Source: a virus
DNA: 64,000 nt
Virus record (IMG/VR): IMGVR_UViG_3300037827_000551
Coordinates: 19,519 to 83,518 of that record
Reading direction: 5' to 3' (one strand)
Numbering within the stretch: position 1 is the first letter of the stretch; every line of letters starts with the position of its first letter. The notes beneath the pieces were generated by a model. The model was not told where the DNA came from. It did no database searches and was given only the letters and a program-made list of their open reading frames with translations. The position numbers were made by a program, and so were the translations under genes. Of the stretch, positions 32,701-41,337 are shown in pieces.

Positions 32701-33918
32701 GACTCGCTCGACGTCGGCCGTGATGTTTATATCGAGACCCATAACGAGCACTGGAATTCGGGCGGCTACTTCGTGCAGTATATGGCCGCTTTCCAGATGG
32801 CCAATCTTTGCTCGGGATTCGCCTCAATCATTGGGTCGACCGGCAATGCGAACAACGATTTCTACACCTATGACTCGGCCCACAAGCAGCAAATTTTCAT
32901 AAACGTATTCAATCAAGAGGATATCAACGGCAATACCAATCGCGGCGACTCGATCGTGGGCGTTTTCGGAGCTCAGGCCACGGCGTCAAGCTCGGCCACG
33001 GCAATGGTTGCTTACGCCAACCGATTTAACGCCACGTCACCCGCGACCCCCGTGCAGATCGACGCCATCATGGCGGCCCCGTATTACAATATTCCGACGG
33101 ACCTGCCGATCGCCCAAGTGGCGGCGATGACCTATTCCAACTACCAGGGGAGCCTTCAGTATCAGTGTCTGACGCCATGGACGATCGGTATGTATATCGA
33201 CTTGTTCAGACACTATGCGCTCTATTGCTTGGCGGATAATATCGCGTCCCCGGCGAGCGCAATCCCGAATTACAATCTCAGTTTGGTTCCTGGACAGACC
33301 GTCCCCCCATTCATGATGTGCTATGAGGCCAGCGTTCAAATCCTGGTCTACACCCCGGTTTCAGTCACCGACTGGAGCATGCGAGGATATGTTGCCCACG
33401 ACATGTATTTTCACCCCTACTTCGCTGACTTGAACCAAGCCTTTTATTTAGGCGTTCAGCAATCCGGAGCGAAAATCATGTGCTGCTTCGAGTTGTGCGC
33501 CCAGCGGTTCGCCGAAAACACGAACACGGCATTCACGCTCGTCCAGGGCGTACCAGACGGCTTTGGAGCGACCGTCGCCTGGGGCTTCGTCACCTGGGAA
33601 GGTATGGCTGCCGGTCGCGGAGATGGGACGCTCGACGAGAACGGTAATGCGACCGTCAATCAGTTTTTCAACAACGGCAACAACACGGGTGGCATCGCCC
33701 AGGACCTGGACAACGTCTCGCCAAAGCTTCAGAGTTGGCGGAATTTCGCCGAAGCGGCCAACCCGATACCACCTCCTCCAGCGGGAAGCGGTGGCGGCGG
33801 CATCGCGGGACCTACCGAGGCTCAGCTCGCCATGGTGGCCTATCTGGGCAACATGCCACGGCGACGGCGGAAGAAATTCGGCGGCAAGATTCGGGGCGGG
33901 ATGACCTTCTACGAATGA
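26782..33918 (+). CDS. Giant repeat protein with glycosidase-like C-terminal region
   Basis: A 2378-residue protein with no Cys-rich or membrane segment. Residues about 20-215 and 215-500 are beta-sandwich or Ig-like. Residues about 530-1660 carry many copies of a Gly/Thr/Ala unit of the [20 protein letters not shown] type. The C-terminal 450 residues are globular and contain [11 protein letters not shown] (E1985, N1988-E1989), similar to the Asn-Glu acid/base motif of GH-A glycosidases, and MMCYEASVQ as a possible nucleophile. The last part is basic ([15 protein letters not shown]). It may be a depolymerase-bearing fibre. Its position before the tail terminator is unusual. Confidence 0.75.
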   Translation: MSWVFVQHAFQGGTASQASVTLAMTSVVVGDLLIATVSFFTGTHTPYSLSDSSGKNTWTAGVLQGITTNVCVQEWTTIVQSGGGGSINVEVQTASSTDFMGLNVDEYSFLQGATITLGTLAHATGASPTAISSGNVSWTGTGNFLLWGAAASANATATWSAGTNFNLRCNQPHATGYEALMTEDQLNLTSAASPIPITAGSTATSGDWVAIGLAFLETPAIAITPATVPANHSGHITLTLVGTGTSWLGSPTWTVTGAGTSYVAGSAIVTTNTAATIKVTTSGSTGLATVSDGTFSGQFTVATATLSVVPAAVGTSVTTSLTLTGTNTLWTTETASTLFSASGVSGTSITGASITVSSNTAATANLVSGSTVGTATITDNSTTATDTVVVEANFPTITPSPTIVPVGIGTTNYATLPSSLASSPVLVTLVGFNTGWTGGTTFTVSGVAGCSVVAASTVITSATLASFWLETAKATGTLTITDGSYECTIQVVPGAIVGQAYVCRSAETLYFFTYPATDAPLTLAGTSSSQSLTYAIVNTTTTNGGTGYTSPIASIVGGVSITLTAGGTGYGSAPTVEITGGGGTGASATALISDGAVSGFTVTPGTGYQSGMPITITMIGVGTGAAATATVIANGGTGCQLGTPIVSAGVITGIPVVTTGSGYTGAPSITITDSTGVGATATPILGGNPLLITGGTMNPAAPITAINGVPTIKVNGNSVEVPLYINSYPISNPGTAYASAPIVTVSGGTGTGAACTAAITVAGQASLLLTNGGSGYTTPPIVTLNASSSGSPAVVQTFIAGGAVVGFRVTQSGTYATTPTVTITGGGGGTGLAITASNAVGCVYSITASCIGSNYLSTDTITVSVAAGAGTTAVANSLIGPIWGSQSLSAPFVAYQTMCGGVASIVVQAGGSGYTNPTATASGGGGTGLVLGTPIIADGVITSVLVSGTGPVSNQVGIVDANGTGSGFVGYYNSVANSITSVTIENGGANYSASGSLTAKSITSNTSQGDVASNPVYSTVTPSNGVIVSIPVLSPGIGYTSAPTITITDPGGSGSGAVVVPIMTGPAATDTVTYSAPAGWLSTSVGTVPAATNAPVYNFGGSLEPAFSQAPETMLMGMNINPLYGYGAGKNINQSWLKWALNWTGATAPISATTQLSGALYSIAGATTTTGTPTTLTFASAPTVSIVNHYVWFPGDSSGGIYLIASGSGTSYTISPGFGGSAGLSGITCQIVPATSLAVYNGASDTAGGGAIITATVNGSGVITSYTVLYGGSGYTATPKIFVPPPVSGGTQGSATATMSGGSVTAVAVNTAGAGYTNSMLSSYPMAIATVVSGSATVTFSASQASLIGNYIWFSGDSSGSLYSVTAGSGYSWTISPVFAGNSVAETQAFISPKTNIVAYNAASDITGAGAIIAATVSSAGAITGFTIQSGGGNYTTAPSIQLPAPASGGSQASAGTVTVSGGGITNIAAGTPGSGYAGSTVDGHPIAINGTTNPQGAASTPTAYTVFADTGHSQTTGTTAAPLPDLSGVWTFTASESNPSSPMTATVYSGTTPITAVPVSGPNIGGVVSKTWQFTVPRNIPGFSLVLLTEGSGYTGTPTAAFTGGGGTGMTATVLTNAAGNVIGLKLTSIGTGYTSAPSVAISGAGTGATAQVLALGNSQLNLSLAIAGPSAGAGSAYTLSNELMVAPVRGTGAAAVPNQSNLMAPDVNMVSWLSLPNGSGAATLRCWPMQNNAWYTNVVDVSDLRPENDFTWADGTQRNTAFTVTAIRQYQVSTSPYVFTSNSGYAPANTTGYPGTMSSSGIAGAPLSNCWTPANIQWAGFGFSGNTCIVAEFVTAAAHGLRTGQVITFPGTPWLATLPVFDANFNSGAGRNIVTSLSGITVTAFVTGANTFAIGFSASASVITSGTNSAYVIGNIPCNFDVSMVFEPFFEAPPVEAFVGLCNAVPGCALHIFVPDFATDACTAAMAQRIRDSLDVGRDVYIETHNEHWNSGGYFVQYMAAFQMANLCSGFASIIGSTGNANNDFYTYDSAHKQQIFINVFNQEDINGNTNRGDSIVGVFGAQATASSSATAMVAYANRFNATSPATPVQIDAIMAAPYYNIPTDLPIAQVAAMTYSNYQGSLQYQCLTPWTIGMYIDLFRHYALYCLADNIASPASAIPNYNLSLVPGQTVPPFMMCYEASVQILVYTPVSVTDWSMRGYVAHDMYFHPYFADLNQAFYLGVQQSGAKIMCCFELCAQRFAENTNTAFTLVQGVPDGFGATVAWGFVTWEGMAAGRGDGTLDENGNATVNQFFNNGNNTGGIAQDLDNVSPKLQSWRNFAEAANPIPPPPAGSGGGGIAGPTEAQLAMVAYLGNMPRRRRKKFGGKIRGGMTFYE

Positions 33919-34376
33919 GCCAATTCTTTGAACAGGCCCTTGTCGCCAAACTCCAGGCAATCCCCGAACTGGCCGCAATCCTCGGGGCCTGGAATAACGC
34001 GGCGGCGATTTTTAAGACCAGCGTACCGCAGACCTACGACTACGGCCGCAATGGACCCGCGCTCACGTATTTCGTTGCCGAGAAGCCCATGGGCCACGTG
34101 CTCACCGGATCTGATGGGACGGCTGTGGCGAATACCATGCTGGCGGTCTCAAGCTACAGTTACGGTCAATCCAAGACAGCGATCGAGGCGATCTGGAACG
34201 ACATCGACGGCGTGCCCGGACAATGGGGCGATGGGACCTGCGAGATTATCAGTGTGGTCCAACAAGACGACTCCGATCAAGTGACCGAACCCAAGGCGGG
34301 ATCGGATCAATGGCTATATGCTTGTGTATGCGAATATCGGATTTTTTACAGGGTGTCTATCCCTTCTCTCGTTTGA
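33915..34376 (+). CDS. Tail terminator protein (DUF3168-like), copy 1
   Basis: A 153-residue protein starting [20 protein letters not shown], with the DUF3168 order: a helix near the start, [40 protein letters not shown] and a beta-rich C-terminal half with [20 protein letters not shown]. These proteins cap the tail tube. The ATG overlaps the stop of the giant gene (ATGA). A paralogue follows 0.6 kb downstream. Confidence 0.75.
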   Translation: MSQFFEQALVAKLQAIPELAAILGAWNNAAAIFKTSVPQTYDYGRNGPALTYFVAEKPMGHVLTGSDGTAVANTMLAVSSYSYGQSKTAIEAIWNDIDGVPGQWGDGTCEIISVVQQDDSDQVTEPKAGSDQWLYACVCEYRIFYRVSIPSLV

Positions 34377-34383
34377 GGTTTAA

Positions 34384-34500
34384 ATGGCAGTCGGACTCGC
34401 GGTGAACATTGCGCTCGCTCAATTCAATACCCAGGCAGGTGCCGAGACCATCGACACTGGCGTCCATCAACGGCGATCATCCCCCAAGTTTAACGAGTAG
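34384..34500 (+). CDS. Short hypothetical protein (38 aa)
   Basis: ATG at 34384 with GAGG five bases upstream and a stop six bases before the next gene. The peptide MAVGLAVNIALAQFNTQAGA... has a hydrophobic start that might be membrane-directed. It stands between the two terminator paralogues. The function is unknown. Confidence 0.5.
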   Translation: MAVGLAVNIALAQFNTQAGAETIDTGVHQRRSSPKFNE

Positions 34501-34505
34501 TCAAT

Positions 34506-34982
34506 TTGCCGGCCGCCTTCCAGTTATTCGAGGAGGCCCTTAAAGCGAAGCTGAACGCGACGCTGGGGCTCACGGCACTTCTGGGTGTAATTCCCGGCGG
34601 AGCACCGGCGATCTTCGTCGCGGCGGTTCCGCAGACTTATGATTTTGGGCGAAACGGAGCGGCGCTGACGTATCTGGTGCCTACCAAGCCGCGAGGTCAC
34701 GTTTTGACCGGCTCTGACGGCACAGCCGTGGCACGGGTCCAATTCGACGCCTGGGGATACCAAGAAGGCATCGTCAAGCAAATCATCGAGGCGATCAGGC
34801 AGGCCATTGATGGGGTCCCGGTCAACCCGTGGGGGACGGGCTACGTAAATATCGTGTCCGTGGTTCAGCAGAACGACTTGGATCTGGATGAACCGCCCAA
34901 GGCGGGGACGGATCAGTGGGTCTACCGCACAATGAGTGAATATAACGTAATGTACCGCACGGGTTTGCCCACGCTCAACTGA
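34506..34982 (+). CDS. Tail terminator protein (DUF3168-like), copy 2
   Basis: A 158-residue paralogue of the gene at 33915: both share VPQTYD-FGRNG, LTYx[13 protein letters not shown] and VSVVQQNDLDLDEPPKAGTD-type C-termini. TTG start at 34506. Two tandem copies are unusual, since one terminator normally suffices; they may form different rings or specialise for the tube end and the connector. Confidence 0.7.
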   Translation: MPAAFQLFEEALKAKLNATLGLTALLGVIPGGAPAIFVAAVPQTYDFGRNGAALTYLVPTKPRGHVLTGSDGTAVARVQFDAWGYQEGIVKQIIEAIRQAIDGVPVNPWGTGYVNIVSVVQQNDLDLDEPPKAGTDQWVYRTMSEYNVMYRTGLPTLN

Positions 34983-35000
34983 GCCGAAAGAGAGGAAGCT

Positions 35001-35249
35001 ATGCCGCACTCCGAGGTGACATTGGGCATGGGGAGAACCTATGCGATCGTCCTTCATGACCGGGTTGTCGATATCGTTGGTCCGATCAAGGGGCCGGGCA
35101 AGTCGGCCTACGATCATGACCGGATCGTGGATATCACGTGGCGGCCCGACATCAAGGTTGGGGATACTTGGCCATGGCTGAATCTGAAGGATTTGGCGGA
35201 AAAACAAGCCAAGGAGAAGGCCGAATCGGAACCTCCCAATACCACGTAA
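35001..35249 (+). CDS. Small hypothetical tail-region protein
   Basis: An 82-residue protein (MPHSEVTLGMGRTYAIVLHD...) with a beta-rich front and a charged helical end (LKDLAEKQAKEKAESEPPNT). AGAGAGGAAGC precedes the ATG. It lies between terminator and tail tube genes, where some phages encode tail chaperone-type helpers. No assignment is possible. Confidence 0.55.
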   Translation: MPHSEVTLGMGRTYAIVLHDRVVDIVGPIKGPGKSAYDHDRIVDITWRPDIKVGDTWPWLNLKDLAEKQAKEKAESEPPNTT

Positions 35250-35268
35250 TAGAAGGGAAATATAAATA

Positions 35269-35718
35269 ATGGCAACCGTGTGGGGTTCACAGGGCACCAC
35301 GCTAGGCGTCGACGAACTGTCAGGCGCCTCAAATTCATTTACGTTGATCAGCAACGTGACCTCGCTCACCGCTGTTGGAGGCGGCTCTGTCACGCAGGCT
35401 CTTACCACGGCGCTTGCATCTACCGTGCACACCTTCAGGGCAACGATCAAGAAGCCATCTGAAGTATCTTTTGATGTGTGGTACGATCCGACTGATTCGG
35501 CCCACAAGTTCATCCGCAACCTGTGTGACACGCCGTCGAACGGGCCAAATTACTGGCTCGCGACCTACAACACGGGCAACACAAATTCCACCTGCCAGTT
35601 CTTGGGATCGGGCATTTCCAACTTCGACGGTTATTCCACGGCCGACGTCGAAGACAACCTGATGACGACCTTCGCGGTACAACAGACCGGCCTGCCAACC
35701 TGGGTGAATGCAACATGA
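35269..35718 (+). CDS. Major tail tube protein
   Basis: A 149-residue beta-rich protein with many Thr and Ser, starting MATVWGSQGTTLGVDELSGA, then LISNVTSLTAVGGGSVTQAL and FRATIKKPSEVSFDVWYDPT. Size, composition and position directly before the G/GT chaperone fit the tail tube subunit of long-tailed phages. Its last three bases overlap the next start (ATGA). Confidence 0.75.
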   Translation: MATVWGSQGTTLGVDELSGASNSFTLISNVTSLTAVGGGSVTQALTTALASTVHTFRATIKKPSEVSFDVWYDPTDSAHKFIRNLCDTPSNGPNYWLATYNTGNTNSTCQFLGSGISNFDGYSTADVEDNLMTTFAVQQTGLPTWVNAT

Positions 35719-36086
35719 GCGAGATTGGTGAAAAGTTCCTGGCGAAAGCCAGGGCATGGAAGCCCACGTACGAACCGATGGACGTACCAGGAATTGGGAC
35801 CGTCCACATTAAGCGACTTGATGCGGGCGAACGGGACCGGTACGAATGGGCTTCCAAGAAATACGATAGCAACACAAGCCGCTCGCTTGTTCTGGTGCAC
35901 TTCCTATTTGACGGCGAGCGAGGGTCCAGGCTGTTCAGGGATGAGGATTGTGCCGACCTGGACCACCTCGATCCCGCAATGATCGATCCCGTCGTTGCCC
36001 GAGCCCTGACATTCAACGGCTATACCGAAGCCGAGCGTGAGGAACTCGTAAAAAACTTGAACGGCCAGCCCGCCAATTTATCCTGA
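35715..36086 (+). CDS. Tail assembly chaperone gpG-like
   Basis: A 123-residue zero-frame product. Between the tail tube and tape measure genes, it holds a first beta-rich part with IGTVHIKRLDAGERDRYEWA and a helical C-terminal half. As in lambda G, the ribosome can slip at the heptamer 36050-36056 near the 3' end and make the longer GT fusion. The stop is TGA at 36084-36086. It would bind the tape measure protein before tail assembly. Confidence 0.85.
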   Translation: MSEIGEKFLAKARAWKPTYEPMDVPGIGTVHIKRLDAGERDRYEWASKKYDSNTSRSLVLVHFLFDGERGSRLFRDEDCADLDHLDPAMIDPVVARALTFNGYTEAEREELVKNLNGQPANLS

Positions 36087-36325
36087 AGCTGGCCAGGGAT
36101 CTCCATAAGTTCCCGTGCGAAGTCGAGGCACTTGACGCGGCGGAGTTTGATGAGCTGCAACTCTACTACAATCAAAATCCACCGGCAGACCTCGTGTACA
36201 TGATCGCCCAGCTTTGCTCGATCACGTACAACGCCAATCGCGGCAAGGGGCCAGCGAGGGGTATCGATTACTTTATTCCGAAGGTGGTCGAAGTACCGGC
36301 CCATCTGCGGAAGAAACAAAGGTAG
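35715..36325 (+). CDS. Tail assembly chaperone gpGT-like fusion by -1 frameshift
   Basis: The zero frame is read to AAC at 36054-36056, then the ribosome shifts back by one base and continues LERPARQFILKLARDLHKFP through HLRKKQR to TAG at 36323-36325. The product has about 203 residues. The T part contains EVEALDAAEFDELQLYYNQN and has no start codon of its own, so it can be made only as a fusion. The stop lies three bases before the tape measure ATG. The slippery heptamer is A AAA AAC in the exact zero-frame register needed. Confidence 0.88.
36050..36056 (+). promoter_or_regulatory. -1 ribosomal slippery site A AAA AAC
   Basis: The heptamer has the form X XXY YYZ with zero-frame codons GTA AAA AAC. 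A shift by -1 leads into the T frame, which stays open to 36323. Whether a hairpin follows was not determined. Confidence 0.88.
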
Positions 36326-36328
36326 CCA

Positions 36329-37822
36329 ATGGCGATTATTGGCCGAATCTCGATCCTGATGGCCCTGAACGCGGCGGGTCTAACTAAAGGTGTCGGCTTG
36401 GTCCGCGCCGAGTTGAACATGATGTCTCGGTCATTCGGCGGCCTTGCTCTCGCGGCGGCTGGTTTTGCCGCCGTTACGGTTGCGGCGATCGGCAAGGCGG
36501 TCCTGTCGGCGTCAAATCTTGAAGAACAGACCGACCTGACGCGAGATCAGTTTGGCAAGTTCGCGAGCCAAGTCATCGATCAATCAAATTTGTTAGCCGA
36601 TGCCTTTGGAATGACCAAAGCCAAAACCCTGGAAGCAGCCTCGGCGTTTTCCGGGATGTTCGAGGGGGCTGGATTCGCCGGGAAGGCCGTTGCGGACCTG
36701 AGCGTCCACTTTGTGAAGCTTGGTGCCGATCTCTCGCGAGCCCGGAATATTGACATAGACGAAGCTCTTCTCAAGCTTCAGAGCGGACTCTCCGGTGAAG
36801 AGGAACCCCTCAGGCGATACGGCATTGACTTGCACGAGACCCACGTAAAATCCGTCGCCGCCGCCAACGGAATCGGACACCTCGGCCAAATGCTTACCGA
36901 GTCCGAAAAAAAAACGGCCCGCATGATCATTATCAATGAGGGGCTTACCAAGTCGTGGGGCAATATGGCCAAGACCGGCGATAAGACGGCGGGCGCCATT
37001 CAGGGGCTTCAGGGTCGCACCGAGAACGCCTTCGCGGCAATTGGTGAATCTATGCTCCATATCGCAGCTCCCGCTCTCGAAGAACTCCAGATCGGCATTG
37101 CGGCCCTTCAGAATTGGTGGCTCAGCTCGGCGGATGCTGGGGTCAGGGCGACAGATTTAACAGTGGCCGGCGTCGACAAGGCGGGCAACGCCGTCGGTTT
37201 TCTCCAGAAGGGCATCGGCAATCTCGCGAACATGTGGCAGGTGGTCCAGATCGCATTTACGGGCATGCAAGGCGTCGTGATCACTGGGTTGAATGCGATA
37301 TTTAAAACGCTAATGTATGTGACTAACCAGTACGTAAAACTTTTGGAATGGGCCACTGGAACCAGGGGGTCAAACGGCAAGTCCGAAGGAGAATTCGCCC
37401 AGTTCGGCAAATGGCTCCAGTCACAGGAGGACGCGACCGCCAAACAGGCGTGGCAGCAACTTTCGGCACCATGGAAGAGCGAGGATGTCGACAAGGCTTT
37501 CGCCGAAGAAAGAAAGAAGCGGGACGAGGCCCGCGCGAAACTATCATCCCAAGGCAAACTGGATATCAACAAGTTCAGGCCAACAAATGCCCCTAATGAA
37601 CTTTTGAAGCCCAAGCACGATAAGCAATTCGCTGACGCCGAGACCTACGGATCAAAAGAGGGTGCCAATATTCTAATTCAGTCCATGTACGGTGGCACCA
37701 AGCCAACTGATGCCGCGATTGCTCAGACGGCCCAGAACACAGCGCGGTCCAACGTGCTCCTGGAGGCAATCCGGCAGCAGTTCGCACAGCAGGTTGGCAT
37801 CAATGTACTAAACGGGTTCTAA
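36329..37822 (+). CDS. Tape measure protein (short)
   Basis: A 497-residue protein that begins MAIIGRISILMALNAAGLTK, a phage-tape-measure-type start, followed by hydrophobic helices (LALAAAGFAAVTVAAIGKAV, about 38-57) and long helical stretches with a hydrophobic region near 300-330. It lies just after the GT chaperone. Tape measure length scales with tail length, so this suggests a relatively short tail, roughly 70-80 nm by the usual 0.15 nm per residue rule. Confidence 0.85.
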   Translation: MAIIGRISILMALNAAGLTKGVGLVRAELNMMSRSFGGLALAAAGFAAVTVAAIGKAVLSASNLEEQTDLTRDQFGKFASQVIDQSNLLADAFGMTKAKTLEAASAFSGMFEGAGFAGKAVADLSVHFVKLGADLSRARNIDIDEALLKLQSGLSGEEEPLRRYGIDLHETHVKSVAAANGIGHLGQMLTESEKKTARMIIINEGLTKSWGNMAKTGDKTAGAIQGLQGRTENAFAAIGESMLHIAAPALEELQIGIAALQNWWLSSADAGVRATDLTVAGVDKAGNAVGFLQKGIGNLANMWQVVQIAFTGMQGVVITGLNAIFKTLMYVTNQYVKLLEWATGTRGSNGKSEGEFAQFGKWLQSQEDATAKQAWQQLSAPWKSEDVDKAFAEERKKRDEARAKLSSQGKLDINKFRPTNAPNELLKPKHDKQFADAETYGSKEGANILIQSMYGGTKPTDAAIAQTAQNTARSNVLLEAIRQQFAQQVGINVLNGF

Positions 37823-37825
37823 TCC

Positions 37826-38956
37826 ATGGGTTTGCCACTTCTAAACTACCCCGCCGTTCTCGGATTCGGCGGTATCATTGAGTCGATCACCAATATCCAG
37901 GGCGAAGGAGGCCAGGGATTAACGTGGGGGATTGACCAGATTGAACAGGCGTGGCAAGGATCACGCCAGTACATGAACACACTTCGCATTATCACTAACG
38001 GTGCGTATACGGGTCCAATCCAGATTATGGAGGAATTGATCGGATGTGGCGTTGTGATTGGTGCTCCATATGTTTACCCGATCCCCGAATTCGGCGTGAA
38101 TGCGAACCCGGCGTCATTCTTTCCGACGGAGCAAGACACGGGTTCGTTCGTCCAGCGAGTTAATCTCGTTCCCGAGGCCGAAGACGGCCTTCAGTGGCTT
38201 TGCCATATCGAGTATGGTTCGTACTATATCTGGCACGAGTTGGGAACGACCAATGCCACGTTTTGCTCGTTCCTGCCGACGGACTTCAAGCCGATAGTCA
38301 GGTGGGGAACACAGAAGTACCAGCGATACTATCCGACTGATGCGTTTGGCAATCCCTACGTGAATACGGCCGGTATTGGATTGATCAATCCGCCGTACCG
38401 CGAAGAATCGACGCAAACCCTGACGATCATCATTTGGCAGTCAGAGTACATCGAACCTCTTTTTCAATCGTACCGGGATACAGTGAATCTCAATCCGTTT
38501 TTTACCTTTGACCCCTACCAAGCTAAATGTAGAGACATTGACGGCGAGCGAATCTACACGGCGGATTATGGCTACGTTTGGCGGGTCAAGTATGAGTTTG
38601 AGATGAGGCAGGTCACGATCAATTATACGCCCCAGTCAGGGGGTCCGGCCGTCAAAAATGTGTACGGGTGGCAAGACTTGGTTCTCAATGCGAGTTATTA
38701 TGCGTTCGGTGGAGCCACGGGTGCCCTGGGGCCGATTTTGCCGATCCTGGTTAATGGCCAGCCGGTATCGCACCCAATGATCCTGAATCAAGACGGAACT
38801 TGTACTCTTATATCGCCATTCCCCAATGTGGTCGGCACTATTCCGGTTCAGAATTTAAAGGGAAACCAAGCCTTGTTCATTCCGTTTTATAACTACCCAT
38901 ACTCAGATTTTGATGATTTCAATTTCCCACCAGACATGCTCTCTACTAATCAATAA
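37826..38956 (+). CDS. Tail-tip protein (distal tail region)
   Basis: A 376-residue protein, aromatic and Pro-rich, beta-like throughout (for example YVYPIPEFGVNANPASFFP and FIPFYNYPYSDFDDFNFPPD). It begins three bases after the tape measure stop, where the distal tail protein or baseplate hub usually lies. I do not recognise a named family; the assignment is from position. Confidence 0.6.
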   Translation: MGLPLLNYPAVLGFGGIIESITNIQGEGGQGLTWGIDQIEQAWQGSRQYMNTLRIITNGAYTGPIQIMEELIGCGVVIGAPYVYPIPEFGVNANPASFFPTEQDTGSFVQRVNLVPEAEDGLQWLCHIEYGSYYIWHELGTTNATFCSFLPTDFKPIVRWGTQKYQRYYPTDAFGNPYVNTAGIGLINPPYREESTQTLTIIIWQSEYIEPLFQSYRDTVNLNPFFTFDPYQAKCRDIDGERIYTADYGYVWRVKYEFEMRQVTINYTPQSGGPAVKNVYGWQDLVLNASYYAFGGATGALGPILPILVNGQPVSHPMILNQDGTCTLISPFPNVVGTIPVQNLKGNQALFIPFYNYPYSDFDDFNFPPDMLSTNQ

Positions 38957-38963
38957 TTAAATA

Positions 38964-39377
38964 TTGATAGAAATCAATACACGAAATACCCTGTTTAGCC
39001 CCCGAATGGCCCGTCACGTGGTTGACGGCACCGAGCGAATCGAGGGCCAGTTCTATCCGCTTCTGCCAACTCCACAGCGATTCGCCTATTGGACTCCGTC
39101 GATCGTCGAGGCCGTGGTGACCACGGCGATACCGCCTTTCAATTCATCGACGAATTCCTACGGTATCGGAGCGGCCCAGATCTACCTCGATGACGCGAAT
39201 TCGGTGACCCAGGTTGATGCGGCATATTTGCAGCCTGAAGGGGCGAACACGAATTCAGTGGTGGTGCTGAATTGGTTGACAGGGACTGGCACGATCGCCG
39301 TCAACACGCATATTCTGATCGCCCCCCGTAATGGAAACTGGCGACTCGTAACAGGTGATTGCAACAATAGTGGATAG
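38964..39377 (+). CDS. Tail-tip protein
   Basis: A 137-residue beta-rich protein (MIEINTRNTLFSPRMARHVV...). The frame starts at TTG 38964 without a clear Shine-Dalgarno; an ATG at 39006 (MARHVVDG) is an alternative. It lies between two tail-tip genes, so a small baseplate component is likely. The next gene starts shortly after. Confidence 0.5.
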   Translation: MIEINTRNTLFSPRMARHVVDGTERIEGQFYPLLPTPQRFAYWTPSIVEAVVTTAIPPFNSSTNSYGIGAAQIYLDDANSVTQVDAAYLQPEGANTNSVVVLNWLTGTGTIAVNTHILIAPRNGNWRLVTGDCNNSG

Positions 39378-39387
39378 GAGATAAGAC

Positions 39388-41337
39388 ATCGCCACCCTTC
39401 AGATGTATGATCGCACGCGAGAGACTAGTTCTACAAATGGAACCGGCACCATTTCGCTTCTCGGGGCCGTCACGGGGTATCAGTCCTTCGCGGTGAGCGT
39501 GGGCGATGGCAATCAGTCGTATTACACGATCGCGGATCAGACTGGGGGGAACTGGGAGGTTGGGATTGGGACCTACACCCTCTCTGGATCAACCCTATCC
39601 CGCACTACGGTTCTCTCCTCATCCAATTCCAACGCCCTGGTCTCATTCGGATCTAATGTCAAGGATGTCTTCGTCACCTGTCCCGCCACGATCCTGACTG
39701 AGATAGGCACCGGTGGTGGGACTGTCACGTCATTCAACACCGGCGCGGGACTCACTGGTGGTCCTATTACAACAACCGGAACCGTCGCCGTTAACTCTAA
39801 CGGCATCACGGCCGGCCTATTTCGCCAGTCAAATTCATTTAGTCTCGTGGGAAACCCCACGAACGCCACAGCGAACGTCGCCGATATCTCCCTGGGATCA
39901 GGGTTGTCGTTCTCCGGAAATTCCCTGGTTGCGGCTGTCGGCACTGGCACCGTGACCCAAGTCAACACGGGCACCGGGCTTGTGGGTGGCCCGATCAACA
40001 CGACGGGAACGATCAGCCTGAATTCACCTGTGGTGGTCGCCAACGGTGGCACGGGTCTCATGACCCTGCCAAATGGGGCGGTTCTGATCGGCAACGGGAC
40101 GAGCGTCGTCAACTTCGCCGTCACGGGCACGAACGGCCAACTCCTGATCGATCAGGGCTCAGGCAACAACCCAGCTTTCGAGCCCATGTCAGGCGATGCG
40201 GTTATTGCGAAAACCGGAGCGATCACGGTTAGTAAGACCAATGGAACGTCCTTTGCTCCGTCGGCCACGATTGATGCGACTAACGCCGGCAATATCACCA
40301 ACGGCACCCTTGTTGTCGCCCACGGTGGCACGAGCATTAATTCGACGTCGCCGTACGCCCTTTTGTGCGGTGGAACCAATTCCACGGCACCTCTTCAGCA
40401 GGTCGGCAGCCTCGGCAATTCCGGCTATGTACTGACCTCGAACGGCAATGGGTCGCTTCCAGTCTGGACATCGCCATCATCAGGGGGCACCGTCACCTCG
40501 ATCACTGCGGGGACTGGACTAAATGGGGGTACGATCACGACGTCCGGCACGTTCAGCCTGAATTCACCTGTGGTGGTCGCCAACGGTGGCACGGGAAATA
40601 CTAGCCTGACGGCCTACGCGGTTCTTTGCGGCGGCACGAATTCGACGGCGGCCCTTCAGCAAGTGAGTGGATTAGGGACCAACGGACAGGTGCTCACATC
40701 GGCTGGAGCAGGGGCATTGCCGGCATGGCAGCCCGGCGGTGGCGGATCGGGCACCGTGAACTCGGGGACCACCCCGCAGGTCGCCTGGTACGCATCCAAT
40801 GGCACGACCGTCTCAGGTCGAGCTGGACGCTACGCCCTCTTCACGATGACCGCCACGGCGACGGTAGTCAATACGGGCACTGAAACCACCCTGATCGGCT
40901 CGGGTACTGGCTCGCTCACGATTCCAACAGCGGATATTATCGCGGGCAAGACAGTCCGTTTTAGAGCCATGGGCTATTGGTCGAGTTTGGGGGCGGTCGC
41001 GGGTAATGTCACGTTTAACTTCAAGGCTGGCTCGAATGTGCTGGCGACGAGCGGGGCGGTCGCGGTCCCCTTAAGCCTAAGTAACGACTACTGGGAAGTG
41101 ACGGCCGAGATCACGATCTACTCAATCGGGGGCTCCGGCACTGTTTGGACCCAAGGGAAATTCCTATCCGAAACCCCGGCACTCGGGGCCTTTGTCGCGG
41201 GCATGGTGACGACGACGCCATCCAATTTCGCGGGGACTCCGCTCACGAATCCTCTTGATCTCACGATCACGTGGTCGGTGCCGTCGTCGTCAAACACGAT
41301 CACTTGCACTAACGTCGCTGTTGACACCATAAACTGA
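39388..41337 (+). CDS. Tail fibre with repeats, ATC start suspected
   Basis: A protein of about 649 residues. The first ATG (39403) would leave AGGAG 22 bases away. Five codons upstream, ATC at 39388 has AGGAG at 7 bases and gives ATLQMYDRTRETSSTNGTGT, close to usual fibre N-termini. Residues about 110-460 carry Gly/Thr-rich repeats with VVVANGGTG, and a 42-bp segment is exactly repeated 540 bp apart (40014-40055 and 40554-40595). It would bind host surface structures. The C-terminal region is beta-rich. Confidence 0.7.
   Translation: MATLQMYDRTRETSSTNGTGTISLLGAVTGYQSFAVSVGDGNQSYYTIADQTGGNWEVGIGTYTLSGSTLSRTTVLSSSNSNALVSFGSNVKDVFVTCPATILTEIGTGGGTVTSFNTGAGLTGGPITTTGTVAVNSNGITAGLFRQSNSFSLVGNPTNATANVADISLGSGLSFSGNSLVAAVGTGTVTQVNTGTGLVGGPINTTGTISLNSPVVVANGGTGLMTLPNGAVLIGNGTSVVNFAVTGTNGQLLIDQGSGNNPAFEPMSGDAVIAKTGAITVSKTNGTSFAPSATIDATNAGNITNGTLVVAHGGTSINSTSPYALLCGGTNSTAPLQQVGSLGNSGYVLTSNGNGSLPVWTSPSSGGTVTSITAGTGLNGGTITTSGTFSLNSPVVVANGGTGNTSLTAYAVLCGGTNSTAALQQVSGLGTNGQVLTSAGAGALPAWQPGGGGSGTVNSGTTPQVAWYASNGTTVSGRAGRYALFTMTATATVVNTGTETTLIGSGTGSLTIPTADIIAGKTVRFRAMGYWSSLGAVAGNVTFNFKAGSNVLATSGAVAVPLSLSNDYWEVTAEITIYSIGGSGTVWTQGKFLSETPALGAFVAGMVTTTPSNFAGTPLTNPLDLTITWSVPSSSNTITCTNVAVDTIN

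Noticed and set aside
31834-32751. 305-codon minus-strand frame
   Set aside because: Antisense shadow of the giant repeat gene with Arg-rich, repetitive composition.
34524-35531. 335-codon minus-strand frame
   Set aside because: Antisense to the second tail terminator, a small gene and the tail tube gene, all with better starts and family support.
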